A stretch of DNA of 33,914 nucleotides, taken from NCBI RefSeq assembly GCF_002498315.1, contig NZ_DAGX01000005.1, positions 13,953 to 47,866 on the forward strand, read 5' to 3'. Numbering within the stretch: the first letter of the stretch is position 1; each line of letters starts with the position of its first letter. Made by a program: the position numbers and the translations under genes. Below are positions 1 through 8,343 of the stretch, piece after piece. The stretch comes from Methanofollis sp. UBA420. GTDB taxonomy: Archaea; Halobacteriota; Methanomicrobia; Methanomicrobiales; Methanofollaceae. The notes below the pieces were generated by a model. It was given only the letters and a program-made list of their open reading frames with translations. It ran no database searches and was not told the DNA's origin.

Positions 1-705
1 GAGCCGCTCAACCCCGAGGTGATCCGCGTCTGGCAGGAGGGCACCGGACAGCCGATCTACGAGGGATACGGCCAGACGGAGACCGTCTGCTGCATCGCCA
101 CGCTCCCCTGCATGGCGCATAAGCCCGGCTCCATGGGAAAGCCCGTACCGGGATGGCACATCGAGCTCCACGACGACGACGGGAACCCGGTCGGGGTCGG
201 GGAAGAGGGACGGATTGCCGTCAAACTCGACCCCCGCCCGGTCGGGCTCTTCATGGAGTACCTGGATAACCCCGAAGCGAACCGGGAGTCGTTCCAGAAC
301 GGGTTCTACTACACCGGCGACAAGGCACGCATGGACGAAGACGGCTACTTCTGGTTCATCGGGCGCAACGACGACGTCATCAAGTCTTCCGGCTACCGGA
401 TCGGACCCTTCGAGGTCGAGAGCGCGCTCATGGAGCACCCGGCCGTTCAGGAGTCGGCGGTCGTCGGGTCGCCGGACCTCATCAGGGGCATGATCGTCAA
501 GGCGTTCGTCGTTCTGAAGCCCGGTTACCAGCCGTCCGAGTCGCTGGTCAAGGAACTCCAGGCCTATGTCCGGAACACCACCGCCCCCTACAAGTACCCG
601 CGAGCAATCGAGTTTGTCCCGGAACTCCCGAAGACCATCTCGGGAAAGATCCAGCGAAACATCCTGCGGGACCGGGAACTGCGGAAGCACGCGAACGGAA
701 ACTGA
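1..705 (+). CDS. Acyl-CoA synthetase (AMP-forming), C-terminal part
   Basis: The frame is open from the first base, so this is the last 234 residues of an adenylate-forming enzyme that activates a carboxylic acid to its acyl-AMP and then acyl-CoA in the cytoplasm. The AMP-binding motif YEGYGQTE lies near the start. The hinge region YYTGDKARMDEDGYFWFIGR and the C-terminal subdomain with IKSSGYRIGPFEVE follow. The end carries PKTISGKIQR, whose lysine is the catalytic lysine of the family. The spacing and wording of these motifs are closest to medium-chain acyl-CoA synthetases (ACSM type) rather than classical acetyl-CoA synthetase, but substrate cannot be read from this fragment. No partner gene follows; a 278-base spacer with promoters for the next gene lies downstream. 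Confidence 0.9.
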   Translation, partial: EPLNPEVIRVWQEGTGQPIYEGYGQTETVCCIATLPCMAHKPGSMGKPVPGWHIELHDDDGNPVGVGEEGRIAVKLDPRPVGLFMEYLDNPEANRESFQNGFYYTGDKARMDEDGYFWFIGRNDDVIKSSGYRIGPFEVESALMEHPAVQESAVVGSPDLIRGMIVKAFVVLKPGYQPSESLVKELQAYVRNTTAPYKYPRAIEFVPELPKTISGKIQRNILRDRELRKHANGN

Positions 706-819
706 CCGGCCCGTTCGATTGTTTACGACCCGGGCATCCCGGCGGGAGGGGAATGCTCCCGAAACCCCGTTTCTCAACCCTTCCGGAGCGCACCGGACTG
801 CCGATGGAGGGAGAGGCAC

Positions 820-905
820 GATCTTCGGCGAAGGTTTATATCTTTCAAAATATTCCGAAAGATCTTCGGATTAGCGATATCTCAACCAAAAAACAGATAA
901 ATTAG
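820..905 (+). promoter_or_regulatory. Promoter region of the REC-PAS kinase
   Basis: A TATA-like stretch GTTTATATC sits at about 834-842, and a second, CAGATAAATTAG, at about 894-905. The first overlaps a perfect inverted repeat, ATCTTTC at 840-846 and GAAAGAT at 857-863. A 9-base direct repeat GATCTTCGG occurs at 820-828 and 861-869, about four helical turns apart. These could be regulator sites; no regulator is identified. The rest of 706-980 shows nothing else. Confidence 0.4.
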
Positions 906-983
906 TATGATTTTGCAGAATAAGACAATATCAAGACTTAGAATCAACTACGGGCTGCATTTTATAGGAGGAGAACGGCTTTG

Positions 984-3314
984 ATGCGTATCCTCCACGT
1001 TGACGACGAACCGGTCATCCTTGAACTGACTCAATTCTATCTCGAACGTACCGGAGATATGAAGATCACCTCCTGCAGGTCTGCAGAGGAGGCACTCGGG
1101 CTGCTCGAGATCGAGAAATTCGATGCCATCATCTCCGATTACGAGATGCCCGGTATGAACGGGATAGACCTGCTCTCCAGACTGAGAAGCGCCAACATTA
1201 CGATCCCCTTCGTCATCTTTACCGGCCGGGGGAGAGAGGAAGTGGTGATCGAGGCGCTCAATAAAGGAGCCGACTTTTACATCCAGAAAGGCGGCGAGGT
1301 CCGGTCGCAGTTCGCAGAACTGAGAAACGCGATCCGGCGCGCCGTGGAGAAACACCGGTTCGAACAGGACATTCGTGAATCCGAACGCCGGATCTCCGAT
1401 ATCTTCTGTCATCTCCCCGATGCGACCTTTGCCGTTGATTGTTCGGGCAGGGTCATCGCCTGGAACAGGGCGATGGAGAGTATGACCGGCATAGCGGCAG
1501 ACGACATCTCCGGGACCGGCGATCACGCCTATGCACTTCCCTTTTACGGAGCCCCCAGGCCACTGCTCGTCGACTACCTTCTTCATCCGGGAAAGAAGGT
1601 TCCTCCGTCCTACCTGCTCAATCAACGGGACCGAGATCTGATCATCGCAGAGACAGCGGAGGCATCGTTGAATGGGGAGAGAGTCGTTCTCTGGGTCAAG
1701 GCGACCTCTCTGTACGACAAAAACGGGACCGTTGCCGGCGCCATCGAGTCGATCAGAGATATCACGACGCAGAAGCAGACAGAGAAAGCCCTCCGGTCAG
1801 CCGGGGAATACCGACGTACCCTGATCGAGGCGCATATCGATCCGCTGGTGACCATCGGTTCCGATCGGCGGATCAGCGACGTCAACGCGGCGACCGAGGC
1901 GTTGACCGGCCGGACGCGGGATGCCTTGATCGGTACCGAGTTCTGCACTCTCTTCACCGAACCCGGGTGTGCGGAGTCTGCATACCGAGAGGTCGTTGCT
2001 GATGGCACGATCCGGGAACAGGCACTTACCGTCAGGCGGAGCGATGGAGGCATACAGCCGGTTCTTCTCTACGGCACGGTCTACCGGGGCGAAGATGGGG
2101 AGGCCAGGGGTGTCTTTGCCGAACTCCACGAGCCCATGCCCGGTCCGGAGAGCGGCGGGATCTGCCGCCGCATGAGCCCGTCGGTCGCTGAACTGGTACC
2201 GAGAATTATTTCTGCGTCGACGGCAGCCGCCTCAGCCGAAGAATTCCTGGAATCCGCACTCGATGTTGTGCGGGATCTTTTAGAGATCGAAGAGAGTTGT
2301 CTCGCGCTCTACGACGGAGACGGCGCGTTCAATATCGTCGAAAGAAAAGATCCAGGCCCTTTTGGCGAGATTCTCTCATCGTTCCGGGATTTTGCGGGAT
2401 CGCACACCATGCCGGTCACGGAAGGCCGGAGAGACGGGGCGGGGAACCCCGTTCTTCTCGTTCCCGTCGCCGACCCGGAGAGGGTTCTGGGCATCCTCTG
2501 TCTCTCCGTGCGGAAACCCGACTCCCCGACATACGGGGAGCGTGCCGCTCTTGAAGTCTCTGCAGAATTGATCGGTGCGCTTCTATCCCGGATGCTTCGG
2601 GTCGAGGCGGCAGAAGAGGCGAGGCGTTCCGCTGCCCTCCACCTCGACATCATCGCTCATGACCTCACCAATGCGATCTTTGCCGCGCGCGGGTACGCCG
2701 ACATCCTCGACGGGATGCTGGAGGGAGAGGCCGGGAAGATAGCGGGGAAAACGACTTTGGCAATCAGGAAGAGTTACGACGTGATCAGGAACCTCGATAC
2801 GTTAAAAAAGATCCGCAAGACCCGGAGAGACACCGCCCCGCTCCGGGCAGTCTCCCTTGATACCGTGCTTCAACACGAGATCTCGAACTTCCCCGGGATC
2901 AGGATAGACTATGCCGGATGCGAGAGCGTCATACTTGCCGACGAACTCATCGGGGAGGTGTTCTGGAACCTTCTTGACAACAGCGTAAAGCATGGAGGGA
3001 GGGAGGTCTCCATCCGGATCGGGGTGAGGGAGGAGAAGGACCGGGTGGAGGTCCGTGTCGAGGATACCGGACCGGGGATTCCCGAGGAGATGAGGAGAAT
3101 GCTCTCTTCAGAAGTTCATGGACACGGACTGTGTATCGTCAGGGATCTGGTTGCTTCATACGGCGGGGAGATCCAGATCGAGGAGCGGATACCGGGGAGA
3201 TCGGGGAAGGGTGTTGCCGTCAGGATTGTCTTTGGTCGAGCAAAAGCCGGGATTTCCTCCCCTCCAGCAGGATCGTCCGAAGAGGAGACGGGGGTTCCGG
3301 ATATCCGCGCGTGA
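984..3314 (+). CDS. Response regulator-PAS-PAS-GAF-like histidine kinase
   Basis: This 776-residue cytoplasmic signalling protein starts with a receiver domain (residues 1-120; DD near residue 8, phospho-acceptor D52 in SDYEMPG, K102). Two PAS domains follow (about 135-265 and 275-385), then a GAF-like segment (about 400-540). A kinase core contains an H-box with H559 in IAHDLTN, an N-box FWNLLDNSVKHG, a G1 box EDTGPGIP and a G2 box HGHGLCIV. No membrane segment is seen, so the input is probably intracellular or arrives by phosphotransfer to the receiver. ATG 984 follows GGAGGAG (967-973) at 10 bases; a TTG at 981 directly in front is an alternative start. Receiver-first hybrids of this type are common in Methanomicrobiales. 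No partner regulator lies next to it. Confidence 0.9.
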   Translation: MRILHVDDEPVILELTQFYLERTGDMKITSCRSAEEALGLLEIEKFDAIISDYEMPGMNGIDLLSRLRSANITIPFVIFTGRGREEVVIEALNKGADFYIQKGGEVRSQFAELRNAIRRAVEKHRFEQDIRESERRISDIFCHLPDATFAVDCSGRVIAWNRAMESMTGIAADDISGTGDHAYALPFYGAPRPLLVDYLLHPGKKVPPSYLLNQRDRDLIIAETAEASLNGERVVLWVKATSLYDKNGTVAGAIESIRDITTQKQTEKALRSAGEYRRTLIEAHIDPLVTIGSDRRISDVNAATEALTGRTRDALIGTEFCTLFTEPGCAESAYREVVADGTIREQALTVRRSDGGIQPVLLYGTVYRGEDGEARGVFAELHEPMPGPESGGICRRMSPSVAELVPRIISASTAAASAEEFLESALDVVRDLLEIEESCLALYDGDGAFNIVERKDPGPFGEILSSFRDFAGSHTMPVTEGRRDGAGNPVLLVPVADPERVLGILCLSVRKPDSPTYGERAALEVSAELIGALLSRMLRVEAAEEARRSAALHLDIIAHDLTNAIFAARGYADILDGMLEGEAGKIAGKTTLAIRKSYDVIRNLDTLKKIRKTRRDTAPLRAVSLDTVLQHEISNFPGIRIDYAGCESVILADELIGEVFWNLLDNSVKHGGREVSIRIGVREEKDRVEVRVEDTGPGIPEEMRRMLSSEVHGHGLCIVRDLVASYGGEIQIEERIPGRSGKGVAVRIVFGRAKAGISSPPAGSSEEETGVPDIRA

Positions 3315-3406
3315 TGGACGAAAGACGACTCTGTTGCCCCTCAGCGATAGAGAAGATGATAGCTACGCCGGGCGGGCTTCTCCTCTGCACCGGTCCTTCT
3401 CTTTGA

Positions 3407-4015
3407 TCAGCAGACCAGGTCGATGAAGTTCTCAAGGATGCGGAGACCGACCGCCCCGCTCTTTTCAGGGTGGAACTGGACCCCGTAGGTGAGCCCGTTC
3501 CCGACGGCGGAAGCGAAGGGGTGGATGTAGGTGGTGCTCGCGAGGGTATGCTCCGGTGCGGCCGCCGCATAGTAGGAGTGGACGAAGTAGACATACTCCT
3601 CCTCGCGGAGCCCGTCGAAGAGCGGGGTCTCGTGATCGATGTGGATGGTGTTCCACCCCATGTGGGGGACCTTCTCCCCGGCGGCCGGGAGAAACCGCTT
3701 TACGTCCCCCGGCACGAGGCCGAGCCCCGGATGGGTGCCGTGCTCTTCGCTCCGGTCCATGAGCATCTGCATCCCGAGGCAGATGCCGAGAAGCGGGGTA
3801 TCGTTCGCGGCGGAAAGGACGGTCTCCTTCAAGCCGCCGAGCATCTCCATCCCTTCCCGGAACGCCCCTACGCCGGGGAGGACGATGCCGTCGGCCGCCG
3901 CGATCACCCCGGGGTCCGCGGTGATTGCCGGCGCCGCTCCGGCCCTCTCAAGGCCCCGGAGGACGCTCCGGAGGTTGCCGAGTCCGTAATCAATTATAAC
4001 TATCCGCTTCTTCAT
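3407..4015 (-). CDS. hisH: Imidazole glycerol phosphate synthase glutaminase subunit HisH
   Basis: HisH hydrolyses glutamine and passes ammonia to HisF in histidine biosynthesis. The 202-residue protein is a full class I glutamine amidotransferase: oxyanion-strand PGVGAF near residue 50, nucleophile C79 in GICLGMQ, and the His/Glu pair H182 and E184 in QFHPEKSG. The length is normal for the family. ATG 4015 was chosen because the protein then begins MKKRIVIIDYG as in the family and a GGGGAG stands about 6 bases upstream; the open frame runs much further upstream without homology. The start lies 26 bases inside the end of the upstream PP-loop gene, so translation is probably coupled. hisF is not in the window. 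Confidence 0.95.
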   Translation of the reverse strand: MKKRIVIIDYGLGNLRSVLRGLERAGAAPAITADPGVIAAADGIVLPGVGAFREGMEMLGGLKETVLSAANDTPLLGICLGMQMLMDRSEEHGTHPGLGLVPGDVKRFLPAAGEKVPHMGWNTIHIDHETPLFDGLREEEYVYFVHSYYAAAAPEHTLASTTYIHPFASAVGNGLTYGVQFHPEKSGAVGLRILENFIDLVC

Positions 4016-5399
4016 CTGCATCTCCCCGTCTGCGCCACAACCCCTGCTCGATCCAGCTCCGGGGCAGCCCTTGTTTCTCCTGCCAGCCCCCGAGTTTTTC
4101 AAGCCACATCTTCCAGAGGTCGGGACAGGAGTCTTTGATGATCTCGATGGTCGCAAGGTCGCTTGAGGGGCACATGAAACACCCGATGCGGTCGAGCCCC
4201 CGCTCGTAGAGACGGTTGTAGGGGGCCTTCTCGCGGAAGATGTAGAGCCAGACGTGCATCGCCGTCCACTGCTGGATGGGTGCAGCGGAGAGCTGCTGGG
4301 GCACATGGGCGTTCTGCCAGACCCGCCTGCTCTGCATACGCTTCACCGACTCGTACTTCCGCTGACCGATGAACGAGAGGCACTCGCCCCAGTGCTCGCT
4401 CACCAGGCGGCCGACGGGGTGGAGTTTGCAGACTTTGCAACACCAGCGGTTGTCGACGGCAGGCGGACCGTTCACGTCGAACTCCTTCCAGAACGTCTCT
4501 TCATCGCAGACCCGAAGAACCTCGAGGTTGTAGCGTTTCGCCACCGCATCCACGTTCTCGCAGGTCTCGGGGAACTCAAGCCCCGTGTCGGCAAAGAGGA
4601 GCGGCACCGGGCCGAGTGCTTTTAAGACGATAAGGAGGGTTGCAAGGCTGTCTTTTCCGCCGGAGTAGGAGATCGTGGGCTGTCTCCGGTTCCGTTCGGC
4701 GACCTCCCGTACGAACCGGATGCTCGCGGCCTCGGCCGCCGCGAGTACCTTCTCGTTGGCCCTGACGGCGTCCTCCCATGTCGCCCTGCCCGGGACAGAG
4801 ACCGACGGCGTGTTCTTTCGTGTCCGGACGACAAGACCCCGCTCCATCGTCGCGGCGGCGGCGGCGTCGACTTTCGCCCTGCCGACGCCGATGCAATCGC
4901 CGGTTTTCGTCAAGATGAAGACTTCGTCACCTTCGGCAACGGCAGGGTCGATCGAGATGAGCCCCGGTGCAAGGACGCTTGCTCCCTCATCGCGGATGGA
5001 CGGAATCGCGCCGTCGTCGACGACGACGTAGCGCTTTGTCGGCCGGAGGTAAGCCGCGGCGGCCGGACGCGGGAGCGGTTCCCAGAGCCGCTCTTCTGGG
5101 AGGTAGCGAACTATGCCCACAACGGCGCCTCCGAGGACGATCTCGTCCATGCGGTCCTCGGCGGGGACTTTGTTCAGGAGTGCGATGTGGCCTTCCGGTA
5201 TCAGCGGCGCCCCGAAGTGCTCGCAGAATATACGGTTGATCCGATCGACGTCGTCGGGGAACGCGGGGCGCGCGTCTCCCGGCGGCGTGACGGCTACCGG
5301 CCGGGCCGGGGCGCCGCAGGCGCAGGTCGGGGAGAGCACCGGAGCGTGGCAGGAATCGCACCAGTGGAGCAGAATTTTACCGAGATAAAGGCGGGGCAT
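3990..5399 (-). CDS. PUA-containing PAPS reductase family (PP-loop) protein
   Basis: This 469-residue protein has an N-terminal zinc-ribbon-like knuckle (C14, C17, C26, C28) and a PUA-like segment around residues 140-180 (GLISIDP, VGRAKVD). The PP-loop ATP-pyrophosphatase domain carries SGGKDS at 246-251. Later cysteines C320, C321, C324 and C407, C410 (WCCKVC, GCFMC) could hold metal or an Fe-S cluster. The PP-loop shows it adenylates a substrate or uses an adenylated one. The PUA domain suggests an RNA substrate, as in thiolation or other tRNA/rRNA modification, rather than classical assimilatory sulfate reduction; this is inference. It is the first gene of a two-gene leftward unit with hisH, whose start it overlaps. 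ATG 5399 sits about 28 bases from a TATA box, so the mRNA is probably leaderless. Confidence 0.85.
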   Translation of the reverse strand: MPRLYLGKILLHWCDSCHAPVLSPTCACGAPARPVAVTPPGDARPAFPDDVDRINRIFCEHFGAPLIPEGHIALLNKVPAEDRMDEIVLGGAVVGIVRYLPEERLWEPLPRPAAAAYLRPTKRYVVVDDGAIPSIRDEGASVLAPGLISIDPAVAEGDEVFILTKTGDCIGVGRAKVDAAAAATMERGLVVRTRKNTPSVSVPGRATWEDAVRANEKVLAAAEAASIRFVREVAERNRRQPTISYSGGKDSLATLLIVLKALGPVPLLFADTGLEFPETCENVDAVAKRYNLEVLRVCDEETFWKEFDVNGPPAVDNRWCCKVCKLHPVGRLVSEHWGECLSFIGQRKYESVKRMQSRRVWQNAHVPQQLSAAPIQQWTAMHVWLYIFREKAPYNRLYERGLDRIGCFMCPSSDLATIEIIKDSCPDLWKMWLEKLGGWQEKQGLPRSWIEQGLWRRRGDADEEADSYN

Positions 5400-5404
5400 T
5401 CTTA

Positions 5405-5431
5405 TATCCGTTGGAAAGGAACGGATAAAAG
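5405..5431 (-). promoter_or_regulatory. Leaderless promoter and operator-like palindrome
   Basis: Reading leftward, CTTTTATCC (5423-5431) is a TATA-like box centred about 28 bases from ATG 5399. Between it and the start lies a perfect inverted repeat, TATCCGTT (5405-5412) and AACGGATA (5420-5427), with a 7-base spacer. The right arm overlaps the TATA box, as expected of a repressor site. Confidence 0.45.
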
Positions 5432-5736
5432 TCTTGGCGTATTCCGGATCTTTCCTGCACTATCTGCCGTGAAATGAGCGTTTCGTCCGGAGAGGACGAG
5501 AGCGTGCCTGAGGTACAGAGGCGGGGGGAGGTGCCCCATGTCGGCATCTGACTCTTCCGATCTCTCCTGACAGCGGCTCTCGGATGCGACCCCCGACCCC
5601 CCGGCGGACCGGCGGCGGCTAAATGCGCGTAGTTTCACTATATTTCGAGGGAAAAATAACGGTTCGAGCATAAAATATATATCTGGAACGGGATATAACA
5701 GATAATATCCCTCCTCGGGAAGGAGGTGTGTCATTC
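5432..5736 (+). promoter_or_regulatory. Spacer with strong promoter for the 21-residue peptide
   Basis: No gene is seen between 5432 and 5670, a GC-rich stretch. A near-consensus archaeal TATA box, TAAAATATATAT, lies at 5671-5682 and would start a transcript near 5705, giving a leader of roughly 30 bases in front of the ATG at 5737. Confidence 0.6.
5710..5726 (+). promoter_or_regulatory. Hairpin sequestering a Shine-Dalgarno sequence
   Basis: CCTCCT (5710-5715) is perfectly complementary to AGGAGG (5721-5726) across a 5-base loop CGGGA. AGGAGG is a full Shine-Dalgarno sequence 10 bases before ATG 5737. The stem would hide the whole ribosome binding site, so it may act as a translational switch or simply be a short-lived structure. 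Confidence 0.5.
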
Positions 5737-5802
5737 ATGGCAAAGGATAAGAAGCAGGACAAGAAGGCAGAGAAGGTTCAGGACAAGGCTAAGAAGAACT
5801 AA
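5737..5802 (+). CDS. 21-residue lysine-rich micropeptide
   Basis: The reading frame encodes 21 residues beginning MAKDKKQDKK and ending in KAKKN, with nine lysines, four acidic residues and no aromatic residue. It is highly soluble, net positive (about +5) and probably helical or disordered. The case for a real gene rests on the sequence around it: a strong TATA box at 5671-5682, a full AGGAGG ribosome site 10 bases ahead of the ATG, and a T-rich stretch just after the stop. I do not recognise the family. Binding to nucleic acid, ribosomes or an acidic partner is possible from charge alone, but no function can be assigned. It stands alone between a leftward unit and the next rightward gene. 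Confidence 0.6.
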   Translation: MAKDKKQDKKAEKVQDKAKKN

Positions 5803-5820
5803 GTCCCTTGCCTTCAATCA

Positions 5821-5832
5821 TTCCCTTTTTCC
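5821..5832 (+). terminator. T-rich terminator after the micropeptide
   Basis: A pyrimidine tract with five consecutive T (5826-5830) begins about 18 bases after the stop at 5802. Archaeal transcripts commonly end at such U-rich tracts. No hairpin is needed or seen. Confidence 0.35.
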
Positions 5833-5990
5833 TCTCGGTCGATACACTCTTCTCCCGTTCTGCTGGCTTTCCTGGAGGTTATCATCTCCGTGGCAGCCAG
5901 ACCGGCGTTCCTCTTTCCGCCTGCGATTGCATCCCGACGGTAAAAGCCAGTGGCTTATCCGGTCCCGGGGTATCGATTCGGTAACGATCA

Positions 5991-6103
5991 ATTTTATCCA
6001 ATAAAAATTATACAAGTAGTAATTTCATCTGTTCAGATGAGCGGCATTTCAATGTCCCGTACCAACGCCTGCAAAACCGCCGGTGATGCGCCGGTTAGCA
6101 GGC
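5991..6103 (+). promoter_or_regulatory. Promoter and structured leader of the PAS sensor
   Basis: TATA-like stretches ATTTTATCC (5991-5999) and TAAAAATTATAC (6002-6013) could start transcription near 6030, leaving a leader of about 180 bases before ATG 6211. Within it a stem-loop forms from GCCTGC (6067-6072) with GCAGGC (6098-6103) and inner AACCG (6075-6079) with CGGTT (6092-6096). The rest of 5833-6210 shows no gene. Confidence 0.35.
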
Positions 6104-6210
6104 AAGCTCGCCAGAGGCGTCCCTGCAATCAGCCCGAACGTCGGATCGCCGTTCTTTCCCTGTGGTCCGTAGAGATGAGACCGAATGAGCGCAAAGGAGC
6201 AAACGACTGA

Positions 6211-8343
6211 ATGTGCACACCTGAAAACATCGGGAACCTGGAGCGATACATGGATAACCTGCACGACAAATCGCCGACGGACCTTCTCGATCTGTTGCAG
6301 GATGGCGCTCCTGCCCTCGATCCCCGGGTGCGGGAGAGACTGAAAAACGGCATCGAGGCTTTGTTTACTGAAAATAGGGAGCTTGCCACCCGTGCTGTTC
6401 GTGCCGAGGCAGAGCGTGATGCCCTCCTCACCGCCCGCGGCAGGCGGGGGCTCGTCTACGATGCCGACGACGAACCGGTTCGGCCGGAGGAACTCCGGGA
6501 GGAGGTTTTGGAGTCCCGACGATTTGTTATTCGTGACCGCGGGTATGGGGATATACACATCGCCGTATTTGCCTCTTCCATCGCCCGACAGGACGCCGCC
6601 GGAGAGGGACGGACCCGTCACCGCCTGGAGGGGGTGAACACGCTGTTTGTGAGCCCCGGCGATATCGTCGGCAGAGAGCAGCCGAACCGCACGGTCCTGC
6701 ACGGCACCCGTCCCGGCCGCGAGACGCCCGGGATGGCGCCGGCAGGAGCGACGGGGCGGAAGTGCTATGAACTTATCGGGCGGATCGGACCCTGCACGGT
6801 CTGCGCGGCGAACCGTGCGCTCGCGAGCGGCAGGCGCGAGGTTGTCGGGATGTTTGCGCCCGAAATCGGGCGTTACCTGGAGTGTCGATCAAGCCCGGTC
6901 CTCGGTCCGGAGGGTGAGGTGACGTTCATTGTCGAGCAACTTTACGATATCACCGACCGGAAGCGCACCGGAAAGGAGGTCCCGGAGGACGATGCCGCTG
7001 CCCGCGCCCCGGAGGAGATGATCGTCCTCCTCGACCTTGACGGTCGGGTTATCGGCGCCAACGAGGCGACGACCCGGCGACTTGCGCTCTTCCGGGAGGG
7101 CTTCGTCGGTAAGAATCTTTCCGGACTTTTTCCGCCGGATGTGGCGGGGATGCACCTCGCACGCCTGCACGGGGTCGCCGGGTCGGGGAGGCCAGAACGG
7201 TTTGAGGATGCATGGGAGGGGCGAGTGTATGACGCCGTATTCTACCCGATCCGGGACGTAAGCGGCGCCGTTACCCGGGTTGTGGTCATTGCAAGGGATA
7301 CCACCGGGAAACGGCAGGCGACTGATGCATTGAGGAAACTGGCGCATGACCTGAATGAACGGGTGAAAGAACTTTCCGTCCTTCACGAAGTATCCCGCAT
7401 CATCGAGCAGTCGGGGGATTCGCTCGATGAGATCTTCTCCAGGGTTGCCCGGGTGCTCCCTTCCGGATGGCAGTACCCGGAGGATACCGTTGCCGGGATC
7501 ATGGTGTACGGACGCAGGTTTGAGACGGAACGTTTTCGCGAGACGCCCTGGCGGCAGGCGTCTCCGGTTGTCGTCCACGGGGAGACGGTCGGCAGGGTGG
7601 AGGTCTGCCTCCTCCATGAACAGCCGGAGAAAGACGAAGGCCCGTTCCTCCGTGAGGAGCGGTCGCTGCTCGACACCGTCGCCCGCCGCCTCGGGAGAGC
7701 AATCGAACGCATACAGGCAACGGAGAGCCTCCAGCGGAGCGAATCGCAGTTCCGGGAGATCACGCAGCAAAGTTTCGATATGATCTACACCTGCTATAGT
7801 AACGGGGGGATCGCCTACATCTCCCCGGCGGTGATACGGATCCTCGGCTATACGCCGGATGAACTCATCGGCGCCAGGTGCCGCGATTACATCGTCCCCT
7901 CATCGCTCCCTCTGTGGGACGAGGGGCGCGAGAGGATAGCCGCGGGAAAACCGGTCGAAGGGCTCGAGGTAGAGTTCCGCCGCAAGGACGGGTCGGCGGT
8001 ATTTCTCGAACTGAGCGAATCCCCGATTGTCCGCGAACGGTCGGTGATCGGAGTTCATGGGGTCGGCAGGGATATCTCCGAGCGGAAACAGAACGAGCAA
8101 CTCCGGCAGCGAGCGTTCGAGCAGATCGAGCGGAACATCGAGCAGTTCGCCGTCCTCGGCGACCACATCCGCCAGCCCCTCCAGGTGATCCTCGGCATGA
8201 CCGAACTGCTCGATGAAGGGGCGGCTACCGATCGGATCAGCGAGCAGGTCGAGCGAATCAACGGGTATGTCCGGCAGCTCGATCAGGGCTGGATCGAGTC
8301 GAGGCAGGTCCGGGAATTCCTCCGGAAGCATGAACTGGCATGA
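6211..8343 (+). CDS. PAS sensor protein with HisKA-like end, no ATPase domain
   Basis: This 710-residue soluble protein opens with a charged helical region (1-75). A first PAS-like domain to about residue 250 contains a cysteine pattern (C185, C195, C198; KCYELIG then CTVC). A second PAS domain covers about 265-370, a GAF-like segment about 385-500 and a third PAS domain about 508-625. The end resembles a HisKA dimerisation helix (GDHIRQPLQVI, H652), but the protein stops at residue 710 with no N, G1 or G2 box, so it cannot phosphorylate by itself. It may act as a phospho-acceptor for a kinase in trans or as a scaffold. AAGGAG at 6194-6199 lies 11 bases before the ATG. Residues 80-180 fit the PAS pattern poorly. 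Confidence 0.8.
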   Translation: MCTPENIGNLERYMDNLHDKSPTDLLDLLQDGAPALDPRVRERLKNGIEALFTENRELATRAVRAEAERDALLTARGRRGLVYDADDEPVRPEELREEVLESRRFVIRDRGYGDIHIAVFASSIARQDAAGEGRTRHRLEGVNTLFVSPGDIVGREQPNRTVLHGTRPGRETPGMAPAGATGRKCYELIGRIGPCTVCAANRALASGRREVVGMFAPEIGRYLECRSSPVLGPEGEVTFIVEQLYDITDRKRTGKEVPEDDAAARAPEEMIVLLDLDGRVIGANEATTRRLALFREGFVGKNLSGLFPPDVAGMHLARLHGVAGSGRPERFEDAWEGRVYDAVFYPIRDVSGAVTRVVVIARDTTGKRQATDALRKLAHDLNERVKELSVLHEVSRIIEQSGDSLDEIFSRVARVLPSGWQYPEDTVAGIMVYGRRFETERFRETPWRQASPVVVHGETVGRVEVCLLHEQPEKDEGPFLREERSLLDTVARRLGRAIERIQATESLQRSESQFREITQQSFDMIYTCYSNGGIAYISPAVIRILGYTPDELIGARCRDYIVPSSLPLWDEGRERIAAGKPVEGLEVEFRRKDGSAVFLELSESPIVRERSVIGVHGVGRDISERKQNEQLRQRAFEQIERNIEQFAVLGDHIRQPLQVILGMTELLDEGAATDRISEQVERINGYVRQLDQGWIESRQVREFLRKHELA

